DNA from: Quillaja saponaria
Lineage: Eukaryota > Streptophyta > Magnoliopsida > Fabales > Quillajaceae
Direction of reading: 5' to 3'
Assembly: GCA_029379385.1 (NCBI GenBank)
Contig: CM055617.1
Span: 16,252,679 to 16,316,678, forward strand
Length of the DNA stretch: 64,000 nt
The notes beneath the pieces were generated by a model, which worked only from the letters and a program-made list of their open reading frames with translations, made no database searches and was not told the DNA's origin. Made by a program: the position numbers and the translations under genes. Shown here piece by piece: positions 35,233 to 47,044 of the stretch; positions within the stretch are counted from its first letter, which is position 1; each line of letters begins with the position of its first letter.

Positions 35233-35689
35233 TCAAATAACACGGAACAACCATTAAGGTCGCGCACAAGGACCGAACTTCATCTGGCACGTACGGCAGC
35301 AAGAAATAAGGGTGATAAGTCATTGGTGGAAAAATATAAACCCGAGGTGGGGCACACGGGGGTGTAGGTCAAACTTTTCATCACTATTGGTTGTCTCATA
35401 ACTCTTCAAATTCCAGGTCGGGCTTTACACTATTATTGGACGAAATTGTGGGCAAGCATTGGGACAGTGCCATGTGTCCCATGTGGTGTGGGCGCGGAGT
35501 GCAGGGGAAACCTTCGAGGCCTATTTAAGGCCCCCTAACCCCCCCTCCCCCATTTGTGCCCTACTTTGAGATTTCTGTCACAAATCTCTGCTAAATTGCA
35601 TTCAACTAGCTCGACTACTTGAGAGAGAAAACTCTCTACACGACTTCCTTCATCACTAGGAACGAGCTTACCATCTATCCACGTCCTCA

Positions 35690-37910
35690 TGCTCAGATAA
35701 CACTGAGTCTGGGAGCTTCGAGGTTGAAGACGAAGCCATTGCTCTGTCTCGCTTCTCACCTAAAAGGGACGAGGATAAAGAATCTGATTATGACGTGGCG
35801 ATCTTCTGGCCTCAAATTAACACCGTTGTCGTGAATGCCATAGAGAACGTCATAAGTGACCATAAGTTGGAGATCGCGAGCAGGTGATATTTTGAACCTG
35901 TTGGGGCCAAAGTGTACAAGGTCGAGCCTTACGAAGATCGCCCCCATCACTCTCGCCCGAACACGTTCTGCTTCTAAGAAGACTACTTGAAGGCCAGGGT
36001 TCACTATCCTTTTCACCTTTTTATCATCAAAGTTATGAACGCCCTAGGTATCTACCCAGCTTAGGTCGTTCCCAACGTATGACAATTTCTGATCACCTTC
36101 ATAAGCGTTTGTAACACTTTGCAGATTCGCTCGTCCTTGACAGTGTTCAGGCAGCTCCATCAAATTAAGAACACGTCGGCGGGGTGGATATATTTTTCTG
36201 ATAAGGTCGACCGATACCAAGGACATCCCGACAACAATAAACAGTGGAAACCCTGATACTTTTTCGTTTAGGCTCCTCGCCCCATAGGTTTACTGCACAA
36301 ATGGGGGGTTTTCCGAACCTGGAAGCCTAAGAAACCTCCGAGGATAAATCGAGTACAGTACAAGAAGTACTTTAAAATCCTCATGTACAAGAAGTTTCAA
36401 CGGGGTGAGCTTTTTAACACTATAGTTTTTACTTCTGGCGCGATGCTAGCAAGGATGGGTTTATCCAAGTTGGATTTTGGTTCGCACAGCGCAACATTTT
36501 ACTTTTTTTGTTAAATTATATTTGGAAATCACTATTATTGAACCTTTGATTTCTTGCTTTGCAGATATGGGTCTGACACCTCAATAAAAGGCCGCCGAAG
36601 TGAGGGCAGTAATGAGGCAACGTCTTAAGGCCTTAAGACAGAAGGCAGAAAAGGCTTTGATCTTAAAGGGAAAGAGGCCAACGAAAGAAGGTGGATACCT
36701 CCCAAAAGGTCAAAACCTAGCTCGGCCTCCCAAAATGCCCAGCCGAAGTATCCTCCATCCCCCAGGCTCAGGAGCAGTCCCAGATGACAGAGACAACAAG
36801 GGGTGTATGGCCTTTGAGTACGATCCCAGCGACCGATCGAAAGAGGACGCTACCTTATCCCAAATCAGGTCGTTCGCAAAAGAGGGTAAGGGTGGAGCCC
36901 TCCTTGAGGGAGCAAACCGGACCAGATGGCTTTTCACTGGCCTAGGTTCCGACACATGTTTTCCTGGGTGTCCCGGAGGATGCCTACATCAGCGACATCC
37001 CCAATACGACCTTTGCCATAGCGAGGGGGACCACCTTACCCACAGACACAGCTCCGATGGACAATCTTCTGTTGGAAAGCACCTTTATTACTGGGCTATC
37101 GGCGGGCGTGCAAGTATAGATGACCTTTTGTAACTTGATAAATTTCATGTTTGTGGCATGTTTGTGTAATGTTATTAATGCGATATTGTTAGTTTCAGTC
37201 CCTCCAATACCAGGCATTCTTGTATACCAAACTAAAGAAAGCCCAAGAAGACGCCGAATACTCCACGGACAAACTGCTCGATACCATTTAGGAAAATGAA
37301 AATTTAAAGGCTCGATTAATCCAAGCGAAAAAGGCTGAGGCAGAAAGGCTAGCTGCTTCTGAACAATTTGAGTCACTGCAAGCCAAACTCCAGCGTTTAA
37401 GGGCTGAGGTGGAAAGGTGGCTCAACCAGTGCCATGAACAAAATGAGGAGGCAACTTCGCCTTAGAGAAGAAATTGAACGGTGTCGGGCATTTGAGTCCG
37501 AGGCGATCCGACTGAGGGAAGAGAAAATTCAAGCAGCAGGAAAGCCAAGCCCAGAAAGATGAAGAGATCGCCAGGCTAAGAGCCGAACTGCATGTATCCA
37601 AAGAGGAGGCCCAAACAGCTGTGGAGAATTTCAAAAATTCAGACGAGTGTGGAAATATGATCTATGATCACGGTAGTCGTCTGTATGCAAACGGATGGGT
37701 CGGCTGTCGAGTATGGCTGAAGGAGCGCAACCCATCTTTGGATATTTCTGAGGCAAAGTGGCCTGGCAAGGAAGAAGCCGAATAGGAGGAAAGGCTAGCG
37801 AAGATGCTCGCAGAGGCTGAAGCTACTACGAGCGAGGGATCTAAAGATGAGGGCACCGCAGAAAGAGAGGTCGAGACCATTGAACTGGATGCTGATCGTG
37901 GTTGAGGGTG
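35690..37910 (+). pseudogene. Antisense extra ORF (aORF) of the Tat element
   Basis: Coding-like sequence on the strand opposite to gag-pol. Its N-terminal part starts with SGSFEVEDEAIALSRFSP near 35700. A globular segment follows (NALGIYPA, FISVCNT, LTVFRQLHQIKNTSAGWIYF near 36030-36200, LLHKWGVFRTWKPKKPPR near 36290-36340). An intron-like gap ends TTTGCAG at 36564. A basic linker is open at 36600-37133. A second acceptor at 37199 leads into a Glu/Lys/Ala-rich coiled coil (KAEAERLAASEQFESLQAKL, RLRAELHVSKEEAQTAVENF). Stops have replaced several probable Trp and Gln codons. Tat elements such as Retand and Grande carry antisense ORFs here; their function is unknown. The exon structure is inferred. 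Confidence 0.68.
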
Positions 37911-38150
37911 AAAAGAATGAAGATAATGATGCCAGCGATTAGCAGTTCTAGGGACACTTGTAAATTTTTGTGATGGATGTTGAATTGAAATGTTATTATT
38001 TTTATTTTTATTTTTATTTTAATGAGCATTTGACTTATTTTTATGATTATAATTAAAGGCTTCCATAATGCTTGGCCAACTCTAAATTATAAGTCTGGTA
38101 ATGAAACTTTAAATGAATAGGCGATCTACATTAATAAGGTTTGAAACTAT

Positions 38151-38640
38151 CCCGCGTAAGGTACAAGGTCAGATCTCATGTTAGAGTATCGTTGTGGTCT
38201 TAGGTGGGATCTCGCCACCAATCTGCCAACTCTTTACACCTCTTGTGGGTAAACTCTACAGAATCTTGGACAGCAGGATTGAAACCTGGCAGCCTCGCTT
38301 GCTTGAACCGCGAGCACTAGGGGAGGTCGAGTTCCCTTTCAAGATCATTGGATCGACCAGGTGAACCTCTATCGTTTTTGCCCCCGGGTTTTGCCAATTT
38401 CAGTCCCACTTAGGGTACTAGGTCAGATCTCATTTTAGAGTCCGCCTTGGAGATTTAAATATCCTAGTGCGAACCTCTTGCAGGTAAACTCGACAGAGGT
38501 TCGAACCGCAGGACTGAAACCTAGCGGCCTTGCATGCCTGAACTATGAGCACCAAGGGAGGATTGGGTTCCCTGTCAAGATCATTGGATCGACTAGGTGA
38601 ACCTCGACCGTTTTTGCCCCTGGGTTTTAGAGATTTCTTG
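38151..38640 (+). repeat. Tandem repeat, two units of about 254 bp, in the Tat 3' region
   Basis: The unit starting CCCGCGTAAGGTACAAGGTCAG at 38151 recurs at 38405 as CCCACTTAGGGTACTAGGTCAG. Both run through TGAAACCT-GC-GCCT, AAGATCATTGGATCGAC-AGGTGAACCTC and CGTTTTTGCCCC-GGGTTTT. Tat elements are known for tandem repeats between pol and the 3' LTR, and such repeats have seeded satellites. Confidence 0.9.
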
Positions 38641-38726
38641 TGCTTTAAGATAAATCCTTGTTGCCTAAAAGAAAGATTTAGATTTGCAATATTGAGATTT
38701 ACAAAACAAGGCGATTTGCATTAATA

Positions 38727-39880
38727 TTAGTGATAATATTTTTTCAAATGTCTCGCATTGAAGTTGTTCGGGAGTACTTTTCCCTCTTCTGTTTTGAATT
38801 TGTAGGCCCCCGGACCCACAATGTGAGCAATTTGGTACGAACCTTCCCACGATTCCTTGAGTTTTCCTTCCGAGCTCCCACTCTTGAATTGATTCAGTCT
38901 TAGAACAAAATCACCCATTTTAAAGGTCTCAGTTTCACCTTGTCATTAAAGTGTCAAGTTGTAGTCTGTTGATGAATGATTTGGTGAAGGCGAGCTTTTT
39001 CCCTAACCTCATCAAGCAAATCGAGGTTCGATCTTATTTCGATCTCATTGCTTTCCTCATAATAGGCTTCAACCCTAGGGGATGAAACCCTTATTTCCAC
39101 TAGTATGACCGCCTCCATTCCATAAGTCAGGTTGAAAGGCGTTTCTCCCGTGGCTATCTTCCATGTAGTACGGTATGACCATAAGACCTGCTGTAGGTGT
39201 TCTTCCAAGTCTAATTTATTCTGATCTACTTTTTTATTTAATCCTTCCAGAAGTATCTTGTTAACAACTTCTGCTTGGCCATTGGCTTGAGGATAGGCTA
39301 TCGACGAAAAGCACAGATCAATTCCCATTTCTGAACACCAAGATTTGGTAGGTCAACAGTCAAACTGTCTTCCAGGATCAGTAACTATGGCTTTTGGTAT
39401 TCCAAAACAATAGATGATGTGTTTTCATAAGAACTTTTCCATGGCTTTTGCACTTATTGAGGTCATCGGCTCTACTTCAGCCCATTTGGTAAAATAATCA
39501 CAAATTACCAAAATGAACTTTTTCACCTTTCCAGTTCTTCCCACAAGAAAGGGTCCTAGGATATCCAAATCCCATATAGCTAAGGGCCAAGGGTTGATGA
39601 TAGATATTAACCTGCTCGGGGGTAGCCTTGGTACCCTGCTCGATCTCTGGCAATTATCACACTTTTTCACCTACAACTTGGCATCCTCTTGAAGGGTAGG
39701 CCAAAAATACCCTACTCTCAAAACTTTATGCGACAAAGCCCTATGACCTATATGCACTCCACAAACATCTCTGTGCACTTCATCTAAAACGTATTCTAAC
39801 TCTTCCTGGGACAGGCATTTCAGATACAGGCGAGTATAAGACCGCCTGTACAAACGGTCCAGTATCATGCAATATCTTGT
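38727..39880 (-). pseudogene. Tat integrase remnant
   Basis: A zinc-binding N-terminus (HRDVCGVHIGHR ... CDNCQRSS) leads into the catalytic core. All three acidic residues can be found: in WDLDILGPF, VTDPGRQF and NGQAEVVNK. The core also has the Tat-typical VLWSYRTTWKIATGETPF. The C-terminal part follows with GPGAYKFKTEEGKVL and NARHLKKYY. It is split by a stop near 39670, by stops around 39335-39425, and by a frame break near 38950. It would insert element cDNA into the genome. The conserved catalytic triad suggests it died from scattered mutations and not from loss of the active site. Confidence 0.85.
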
Positions 39881-40992
39881 AGCTCTTCTTTTAACAATTT
39901 TTTCTTCGACTGTATCTGAAGGGAGCAAGCCCAATTGTATATAATCCATTAGGGGAGTCATCCATGACGGACCCGATGTGCTAACAACCAAAGTCTCAGA
40001 CTCCTCATAACTCAGTCTCTTCAAAGTATGGATTCGAGCATTCATCTTATCACATCTGTGGAGCCTGGAGAGCTCGTCCACTAGCACATTCAAATTCCTT
40101 AGTATGTGATGTACTATTATGTTCGTAAAACGGCTAATGAGTTGTTTCACCTTTTTTAGGTATTGGATCATGGCGATCTCCCGTACTATATACTGGCCCG
40201 TTATCTGCTTCACCACCAATTGAGAATCACAGAAAACCCTCAATTCATCCGCTCTAGTTGCCCCATTGGAGACCCAAAATTAGAGCTTCGTACTCAGTTG
40301 CATTGTTAGAGGCGGGGAAAGTCAAAATTTATGGCGCACTCCGTGACTTGGCCATCAGGGAACCTCAGAGTTATCCCTACTCCGCTGCCAAGCTTATTGG
40401 AAAACCCATCCACGTACAATAACTAGCCTTTGTACCCAGCGCCTGCAGTGTTTAGGTTGCCCGAAGTTTCACCCAAAAATGTGCACTCCACGATGAAGTC
40501 CGCCAGTGCTTGAGCTTTAATGGCCGTTCTGGGGCTGTACCATATGTCAAACTCGCCCAATTCGACTAACCATTGAACCATTCTTCTTGAGGTATTGGGC
40601 TTGTGCAATGTCTTTTTTAGGGCTGGTTAGTCCTGACCTCCACACTATGGGCTTGGAAGTAGGACCATAGCTTCCGAGCTATGGTTACCAAAGCCAAAGC
40701 TTTATTCTCGATATGCGGATAGCTGATTTCCGCCTCTTGGAGGACTTGGCTAGTGTAATATACAGGCTGCTGTTGACAAGCCGTTCTCCCTAAGCAACAC
40801 CAAACTAATGGCCACAGTAGATGCACCTAGATAAAGAATTAGTACCTTGTCCTCTATCGGTTTTCCTAACACGGGAACCGTGGCCAAGTACTCTTTCAAC
40901 TGTTGAAAAGCCATCTCGCATTTGTTAGTCCATGAGAATGCTTTCTTCAAAGTTTGAAAAAAAGGGAAGCATCTATCTACAGATTTTGACAT
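39881..40992 (-). pseudogene. Tat RNase H segments (two)
   Basis: The first RNase H starts after RT: CEMAFQQLKEYL near 40915, then PVYYTSQVLQEAEISYPHIENKALALV near 40690-40770 in a shifted frame, and ALADFIVECT near 40490. A second, more RNase H-like segment follows: ASNNATEYEALILGLQWGN near 40270-40320 and MRVFCDSQLVVKQITGQY at about 40190-40243, continuing to ELSRLHRC. Two adjacent RNase H domains are a known feature of part of the Tat group, where the second was acquired separately. Frameshifts separate the pieces. Confidence 0.7.
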
Positions 40993-41079
40993 GAATCGTG
41001 CCAGAGCTGTGATTCGACCTATCAGTCTCTAGACCTCCTTGGTCGATCTGGGACTTTGCGTGCCAAGGACGGCCGTGAT

Positions 41080-41842
41080 CTATGAGAGATTGGCCTCAAT
41101 TCCCCTTGCAGTTATCATGAAACCTAGGAATTTGCCCGCCAAGACCCCAAATGTACACTTGGTTGGGTTGAGCTTTAGCTGATGATGATTTTTTGTCGAA
41201 AAGGTCTCTTGTAAGTCTTTGATATGCACTTCTGAGCTAGGACTTTTGATTAGCATGTCATCCACATACACTTCCATGTTACGACCCATCTGTGCTTTAA
41301 ATGTTTTATTCACCAAACGGTGGTAGGTCTCAAAGGCGTTCTTCAATCCGAACGGTATAAATTTGAAGTAGTAGGTTCCCGTTTCTGTAATGAAAGAGGT
41401 TTTCTCCTCGTCCTCTTCTGCTAGCTTGTTCTGATTATAACCAGCATAGGCAGTCCATAAAGCTCAATAGCTTGTTTCCCGATGAACTGTCAACCAACCT
41501 GTCAATTCAGGGCAAGGGAAAACTGTCTTTTAGACATGCTTCATTCAGGTAGGTGAAGTCCACACATATTCTCCACTTCCCGCTCTTCTTTCATACCATG
41601 ACCATGTTAGCCAACCAATCGGGGTAATATACCTCCCTGATAAAACCTGCCTCCAATAACTTGGATACTTCTTCTTGAATAGCTTCTTGCCTATCCGAAG
41701 CAAAATTTCTTTTCTTCTGTCTAACTAGCCTAGAGTCCGCCTTGACACTTAATCTGTGATGCATGATAGAAGGGTCAATCACCGGCATGTCCTTGGCCGA
41801 CCAAGCAAAGTCCGATGCATTTTCTCTTAGGACCGCTATCAA
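41080..41842 (-). pseudogene. Tat reverse transcriptase remnant
   Basis: RT in two main open pieces. 41591-41842 holds the N-terminal fingers (FASDRQEAIQEEVSKLLEAG, then IREVYYPDWLANMVMV and a stop in place of the next codon). 41080-41346 holds the catalytic box, with YVDDMLIKS intact, followed by CTFGVLAGKFLGFMI. The intervening part (WRICVDFTYLNEACLKD, FITETGTYYFKF) is readable across frames. The upstream stop prevents a full-length product. Confidence 0.85.
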
Positions 41843-41905
41843 AGCTTCTTCTCACCTCCTGCTCCAATTATGTACCCACTAGAAAGGTCCACTTGTCCAA
41901 CGAAT

Positions 41906-42548
41906 CTATTCTTCTCTGTATATCCATCCGTTTATCCGGCTTGGCCTCTTTAATGTCATCCATGTGTATGACCTCAGTGAATTTTTATACGTAGACTGGC
42001 AAAATAACATTGTCGTGCTACCCTTTGATTTCCTCACAAAAGTACCAACTCCTCGGGAGGTCAGGAATTTTAAGCAAACATGCCAGGATGAAGGTATGGC
42101 CCTTGTGGCATTTAAAAACGGTAGACCTAATATGACATTGTAAGCCGAGGGTAATTTCACCACGTAGAATTACAGCATTACCATTTTCTCGAGGTCCCCG
42201 TCCTTCAATATAACCGGTAGCTCGACTGAACCTTCCATCTCCACTGCTTCATCGTTGAAACGGCTTCAGTGTTTGTTTAGAAATCCTCATTTGCTTAAAG
42301 CATTTGGAGTACATGTTGTCAACCAAGCTGCCATTGTCAATCAGGACTCTCTGCACTTGATAATTAGCGATCTTTGTGCATACTATTAGGGCATCTTTGT
42401 GAGGAGTCTTGATCTCCTGCAGATTCTCATTGAAAAAAGTTATGACTCCTGAGGGACCCTCTTCTCTTGATTTCTTAGGCCGCAACTCTATCGACAACGT
42501 CCTACCTGCGGGCGAAAATCCACTGACGATTGTGTGCATTACTCCCAC
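41906..42548 (-). pseudogene. Tat protease region remnant
   Basis: An aspartic protease-like segment. VQRVLIDNGSLVDNMYS corresponds to the usual VLVDSGSSADVLF, with Asn for the first Ser. A downstream piece has YNVILGLPFLNATRAIPS, matching the YNVILGRP block of Tat elements. The two parts lie in separate frames. Confidence 0.75.
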
Positions 42549-42692
42549 TACAGTCTCCCCATCCTCGAGAGACCTTGGAGGTCTTTTAATATTATCAACA
42601 TTTTTTCTATTATATTTAGGTTGCTCAAAACGGCAAGAAGAATGCTTGCTGCAAGTCCCGAGATCTTGGCGCGCCCTCCTAGACCCTTCTCG

Positions 42693-43480
42693 CTAAACGA
42701 ACTCAGTCAAACAACCTCTCCTAATCAAATTCTCTATCTCATCTCTTAGTGTATAACAATCCTCTGTATCATGTCCCAGGCTTCTATGGAACAAACAAAA
42801 CTTCAAGTGGTCAACATTTTTTGCTCTTGATTTTGGGGTTGGGGGAAATTTCAGGACGCCTCTTGATTGGACAGCCAAAAGAACCACTATTCAGGTATTA
42901 TTTAGCTGCCTATAATTGTCATATCTTCGATGAGGAGGTGTTCGCTATCTTCTCTCTCTCGCTCCTTTTTCCTTCCTTTGACGACCTGTACAAGCATCGT
43001 GACATTTGGAGCGCTGCCTCTGGAGAGACTTGTATGAGGGTGCTACCAGATCCCATTTGGCTTCCTCTTGATTGATATACTCCTCCACTCGTTTCATGAG
43101 CTCTTCCAAAGTCTTGGGCATCCTCTTGTTCAAATTGTTCCTAAATTTGAATTTCTTCAGGCCAGCTCTCAAAGCAATTATCACCACTTTGGGATTTACA
43201 TCCTCCACTTCTAAAACGACACAGTTAAAACGTATCACAAATTTCTTAAGGGGTTCCTCGTCATCCTGTTTAAGAGACAAAAGGTAAGTGGCATCCTTCT
43301 TATACCTTCTATTAGTCATAAAATAACGTTTGAATTGAGAAACCAATTGTCTAAAGGAATGAATGGAATCCTGTTTGAGTTAGGCAAACCACCATCTCGC
43401 ACTGCCTCTCAAAGTAGAGCTAAAAGCTCTACATATCACCTGGTCAGGAAAGCCGTGTAATAACATGAGAGACTTAAACC
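42693..43480 (-). pseudogene. Tat gag remnant
   Basis: Capsid domain from about 43480 (CRAFSSTLRGSARWWFA, LVSQFKRYFMTNRRYKKDATYL) through 42945. Then comes a nucleocapsid-type motif at 42693-42887 (FCLFHRSLGHDTEDCYTLRDEI), the variant zinc finger typical of Tat gag. A stop interrupts the capsid near 43380, and the two pieces are in different frames. Plus-strand open frames over this region are complements and not genes. Confidence 0.82.
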
Positions 43481-43926
43481 AGATCACAAAATCATCAGGA
43501 TCATAAGTTCTGTGATATTGCTCCAAAGCCGAGATTTTAACCCCTTGAGGGATAGGGCAATCGATTATGCTTTTGGTAAAAGGATGACGAGCTTCGGTGT
43601 GTTCGGTGGGATCCTAGACCCTTTGTTCCGCCCTAACTTCGGCCATTCAGCAACTCCCTCTAGCTTTCAACCAAATCTTCATATTGAATTCTCCACTAGG
43701 CCTTAGGGGGCGACCTCTCAACTCGCCTAGCCGAGATTTCTTCCAAAGCTGTCATAATCTCAGCGAACTACTTCTGAGTGACCAGTAGTGTCGGGGTCTG
43801 GAATGGGAGCAGGAAGCAACACACTTTCCATGACCTTTCCTTTTCGTGACCTATGTTGTTCCTCAAACTCTTCTTCTCTGTTTTCCATGTCGATCATGAG
43901 TAGGTAAGCTAAATCAAATAACTTCC

Positions 43927-43941
43927 CACAGACGGCGCCAA
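43927..43941 (-). promoter_or_regulatory. Primer binding site of the Tat element
   Basis: On the minus strand TTGGCGCCGTCTGTG follows the last base of the 5' LTR without a gap. TGGCGCC-type primer sites are common in Tat elements. I do not assign the exact tRNA. Confidence 0.8.
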
Positions 43942-44259
43942 TGTTAGTGTCAAGTTAATATACATGGGTTACTGGAATGGACGGTCTTAAAGTAAGTCTT
44001 TTGGTCAACGTGTTTCAATGGTGTCCCAGGCGACCTGGCGACTTCGTGTCTTGCAAAATAAAGTACGGGGTAAATGGTATAAGGGGAGTTAACTTAAACT
44101 TATCATCGTTTTCTCTCTTACCCTTCTATGAGGAACATGACATGTATATATAGAGTAGAAGAGCACCAGCACAAGCTACCTGAACTATTCAAGCTACCAA
44201 GTATAAGGGTAACCGCCACGTGGCATACTCTCAATGGATGTCATTATACTATATTAATA
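43942..44259 (-). repeat. 5' LTR of the Tat element
   Basis: From TGTTAGTGTCAAG to CTATATTAATA, with the terminal CA seen on the plus strand of the other copy changed to TA. It lacks about 60 bases present in the 3' LTR. It keeps ATGTATATATAGAG. Confidence 0.87.
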
Positions 44260-44821
44260 GTAAAGATTTTCCTCAGCACAACAAGTGGAATTTGATTCTC
44301 AAGCATGAAAACATCTCTAAGGACAGCATCCTTAGTGAGTTTGACACCACAAGAAGTGTGAACTAAGTGACCCATTGGCTCTCCATCTTTTTTAATTTTG
44401 GCATAACCATGAAGCAAATCCAAGAAAAACAAGCTATCAATAGCCATAATGCAAGCCAAGGTGTTGTCCTTCAAGTCTAAGTATTTATGAAAACATGCAT
44501 GAATATCTGGGCCAAGTTTTTCAAGCTTGAAAATGAGTTGTGAAAGTCGAATATTTTGGAAAAGTTTGAGAATTCTTTAGCTGCTATGAGCTTAAATCTC
44601 TCCATTGGGTAAAGCTCAGGACGAAAATGATGGTAAGGTCCAAGGGCTATAAGTTGAGGGACATAGTCTTCTGGCTTGGTTGAGCTCAAGGACTTAGGGA
44701 CATGGAAAACACAAACAAGAATGTTTTGGATTTCCTAGTCAAGAGAATTGAAGATTTGAGTTATATGAATGACCCAAGAATTTTCATCTAAGCTTGAGAG
44801 GAAAATTGAGTTTGAGGCCAT
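44260..44821 (-). pseudogene. DUF247 (UPF0481-like) gene, N-terminal fragment
   Basis: The start ATG at 44821 (MASNSIFLSSLDENS) leads into DUF247 hallmarks: VFHVPKSLSSTKPEDYVPQLIALGPYHH, RPELYPMERFKL, then in the next frame KLGPDIHACFHKYLD, DNTLACIMAIDSLFFLDLL and FMLENQIPLVVLRKIFT. The sequence stops at the LTR edge. Three independent lesions are visible: a TAG directly after FNSLD near 44735, a frameshift at about 44530-44550, and the retroelement at 44259. The C-terminal end of the gene is at 34607-34825. Family role is largely unknown. Clearly a pseudogene. Confidence 0.88.
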
Positions 44822-44862
44822 GTTGGTTGGTAATGGTAATGGAATTGTTTGTACTTTGGCTA

Positions 44863-44885
44863 ATATATATATATATATATATATA
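44863..44885. repeat. (AT)n microsatellite upstream of the DUF247 start
   Basis: AT repeat about 40 bases before the ATG, probably in the former 5' leader. Confidence 0.9.
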
Positions 44886-44971
44886 GGATAGTTGCTGATT
44901 GCTATGCTTGTAATCACTATTGTTGGCTTAATTATATAGTGAAGGATAAAGCTATGTAGGTCAATTTGCAC

Positions 44972-47036
44972 TTATTATCTTAAAGAAATTGCAAAGTTAA
45001 TTACTAGTTTAAGTTACACTTGTCACTTGGAAATATTTGTTTGTTTGTTTATTATAATGTATTTGTGGGGCAAGTGATGAAATTTATATTATTATATGTT
45101 CTTTTGTTGGAAAATTTAAACTAAGGGCTATGCGTAATTAGGATTTTTTGTGTGTTACAAGACATAGGAATCAGAATTTTGAAGATTTGACAAGGAGTTT
45201 TTTTTTTTTTTTTTTGGATGCAAAAGAGGAATAACATTATAAAAGTTAGTACAAAGTCTTAGGGAAACTGGTTTCACAAAATCACCCATAAAAGCACCAC
45301 AATACTAGCATGAAGTAACCAAGTCGATAGAGTTTCCAAGCTTTGTTGGACTATCTGTACAGTTATTAGCTTCTTTAATTAAAGCAATATTTAGGCTAAG
45401 TTTGTTAATGATTTTCAAAAGAGTTTTGTGACTTTTAAAAAGGCACAACATGCAAAAATGTTTGGTTAATTTTTTGAGGGGGTGGTTTCTCTATTATTTT
45501 TTAAAAACAATCAGGCTAATTTTTAAAAACATCATATGAGATATTTTTAAAAATTAGTTGTGAATTTTTTACAGCTAATTTATACAAGAAAAAGTCACAA
45601 CAACTTTTAAAAGATATTGTATTATCAAAGTCAACCTTAATCTCCACCTCATGGAAGGAGGCCAACTAACTTAAATCAAATTAATATACATATTATTATG
45701 GTTAGAGTTTTCTAAAAGATCCACAACAACCTTTGAGTCAATATTAATTTCAAGCAAATGAATGTTTTTCATTCTCCAAAGTTAAAAGCAACCCGTGTAA
45801 AATAAGCAAAAATAACTGTATTATAACCTATTTTGTTGGTAAAATCAGTTATTGAATTTTCATTGCGTAGCTACAAATAACTAGCATTTAATGCACACTG
45901 GTAAATAAATCGGAAATAAATGAAATATTAACATTGTAGTAGTTGAAAATGGCTTTGGAACTTTCGTGATGGTTAAGAAGATGGGGAACATTTTACCCTT
46001 AATGCTCAATCAACAAGATGAAATGATGAAGTACTTAATTCTTACTTCCACTCAAAAAAGAAAATCCAAAAAAAACAGAGAGAAATTGGTGGATTTAGAG
46101 AACGAAATTCACGTGTCTATTTTATTGAATATTTCTAGCACTGTGTTATAATCGGTTTAGGGTGATATACCAATAACAGTCGAGGATTTTAAATTTTTTA
46201 GTTACAATATGGTTAGTGGGACAAATAAAGTTTAAGATTTGAATCCTTAGAAATTCTATGAAGTAGAATTGTCTTATTGTCGTATTATTGTTTTTAGTGG
46301 GTAGGTCTGCACTGTGCTCTCTGTACTCTGCCGCATCACCATTATTTTCATTGTTGCGGTAAAAACAGTAAACATACACGGGGCCGTACTCACAGATTAG
46401 CCAACTATCCTTTTCCATGCTTAATAAAAAGATATCTTTTGCTGCTGCTATCCTAATATTACTCTCTGTGTCTCTCTGAATCTGATGCGATGACTAGTCT
46501 CAAATGACAGCCAAATATTAAAGTAAAAGATTACCCTCTCTTTTCATTGTTCAACCTGTGACTCCATTACAGTGAAATATAGTATATTTTATAAATATTC
46601 TATTTAATTAATCATTATTTAAATAAAATAATAAATATTTAAAATTAAATTATTTAAATGGTTAAGATTTTAAAAGATAATGTAAATGACTACAATTAAA
46701 GAAGTTTTATTTGGATTTCTAAGAAATTTAGAGGAGTATATATATTCGAATTATGCAAATTAAGATCTTCATTGAACCTTGTTATAGGTTGCAATCATGG
46801 ATAGGCTGCCATGTTACTCTTTAATTATCATTAACTTGAAAGCTTTAACCATCAAATTAATTATTTTTATCTTCTACAATAATTATATGATTCTATTTTT
46901 TTTCTTTATTGTCATTTTTTTTTACTTAATTATACTTATAGTCTTTATAATTTATTTTAGAATTCACTTTCGTTTTCCTAAATTAAAATGTTATCCTTAT
47001 ACTTACGAAAACCACACAATGTGGTCTCTTCTGTCA
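44972..47036. other. Intergenic DNA without supported genes
   Basis: AT-rich, with a T run near 45200-45218 and short open frames near 45966-46151, 46146-46418 and 46797-47099. These lack motifs and have amino-acid compositions expected from low-complexity DNA. Confidence 0.55.
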
Positions 47037-47044
47037 TGTACTGT

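Larger units (their letters stand above)
34826..44259 (-). mobile_element. Tat-lineage Ty3/gypsy element inside a DUF247 gene
   Basis: A 9.4-kb minus-strand element with short LTRs (34826-35207 and 43942-44259), a TTGGCGCC-type primer site, gag, protease, RT, two RNase H segments and integrase. Between pol and the 3' LTR it has an antisense extra ORF and a tandem repeat. That antisense ORF and the repeat-bearing 3' region are hallmarks of the Tat group (Retand, Grande, Ogre relatives). It is visibly less AT-rich than the flanking DNA. Every ORF is broken, but RT and integrase catalytic residues are mostly retained. Flanking bases (GGAGT and GTAAA) do not match, so there is no target duplication. 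Confidence 0.87.

Noticed and set aside
42409..43706. Several plus-strand open frames of 64-108 codons
   Set aside because: They lie opposite the Tat gag and protease region, whose minus-strand motifs are clear. They are antisense shadows.
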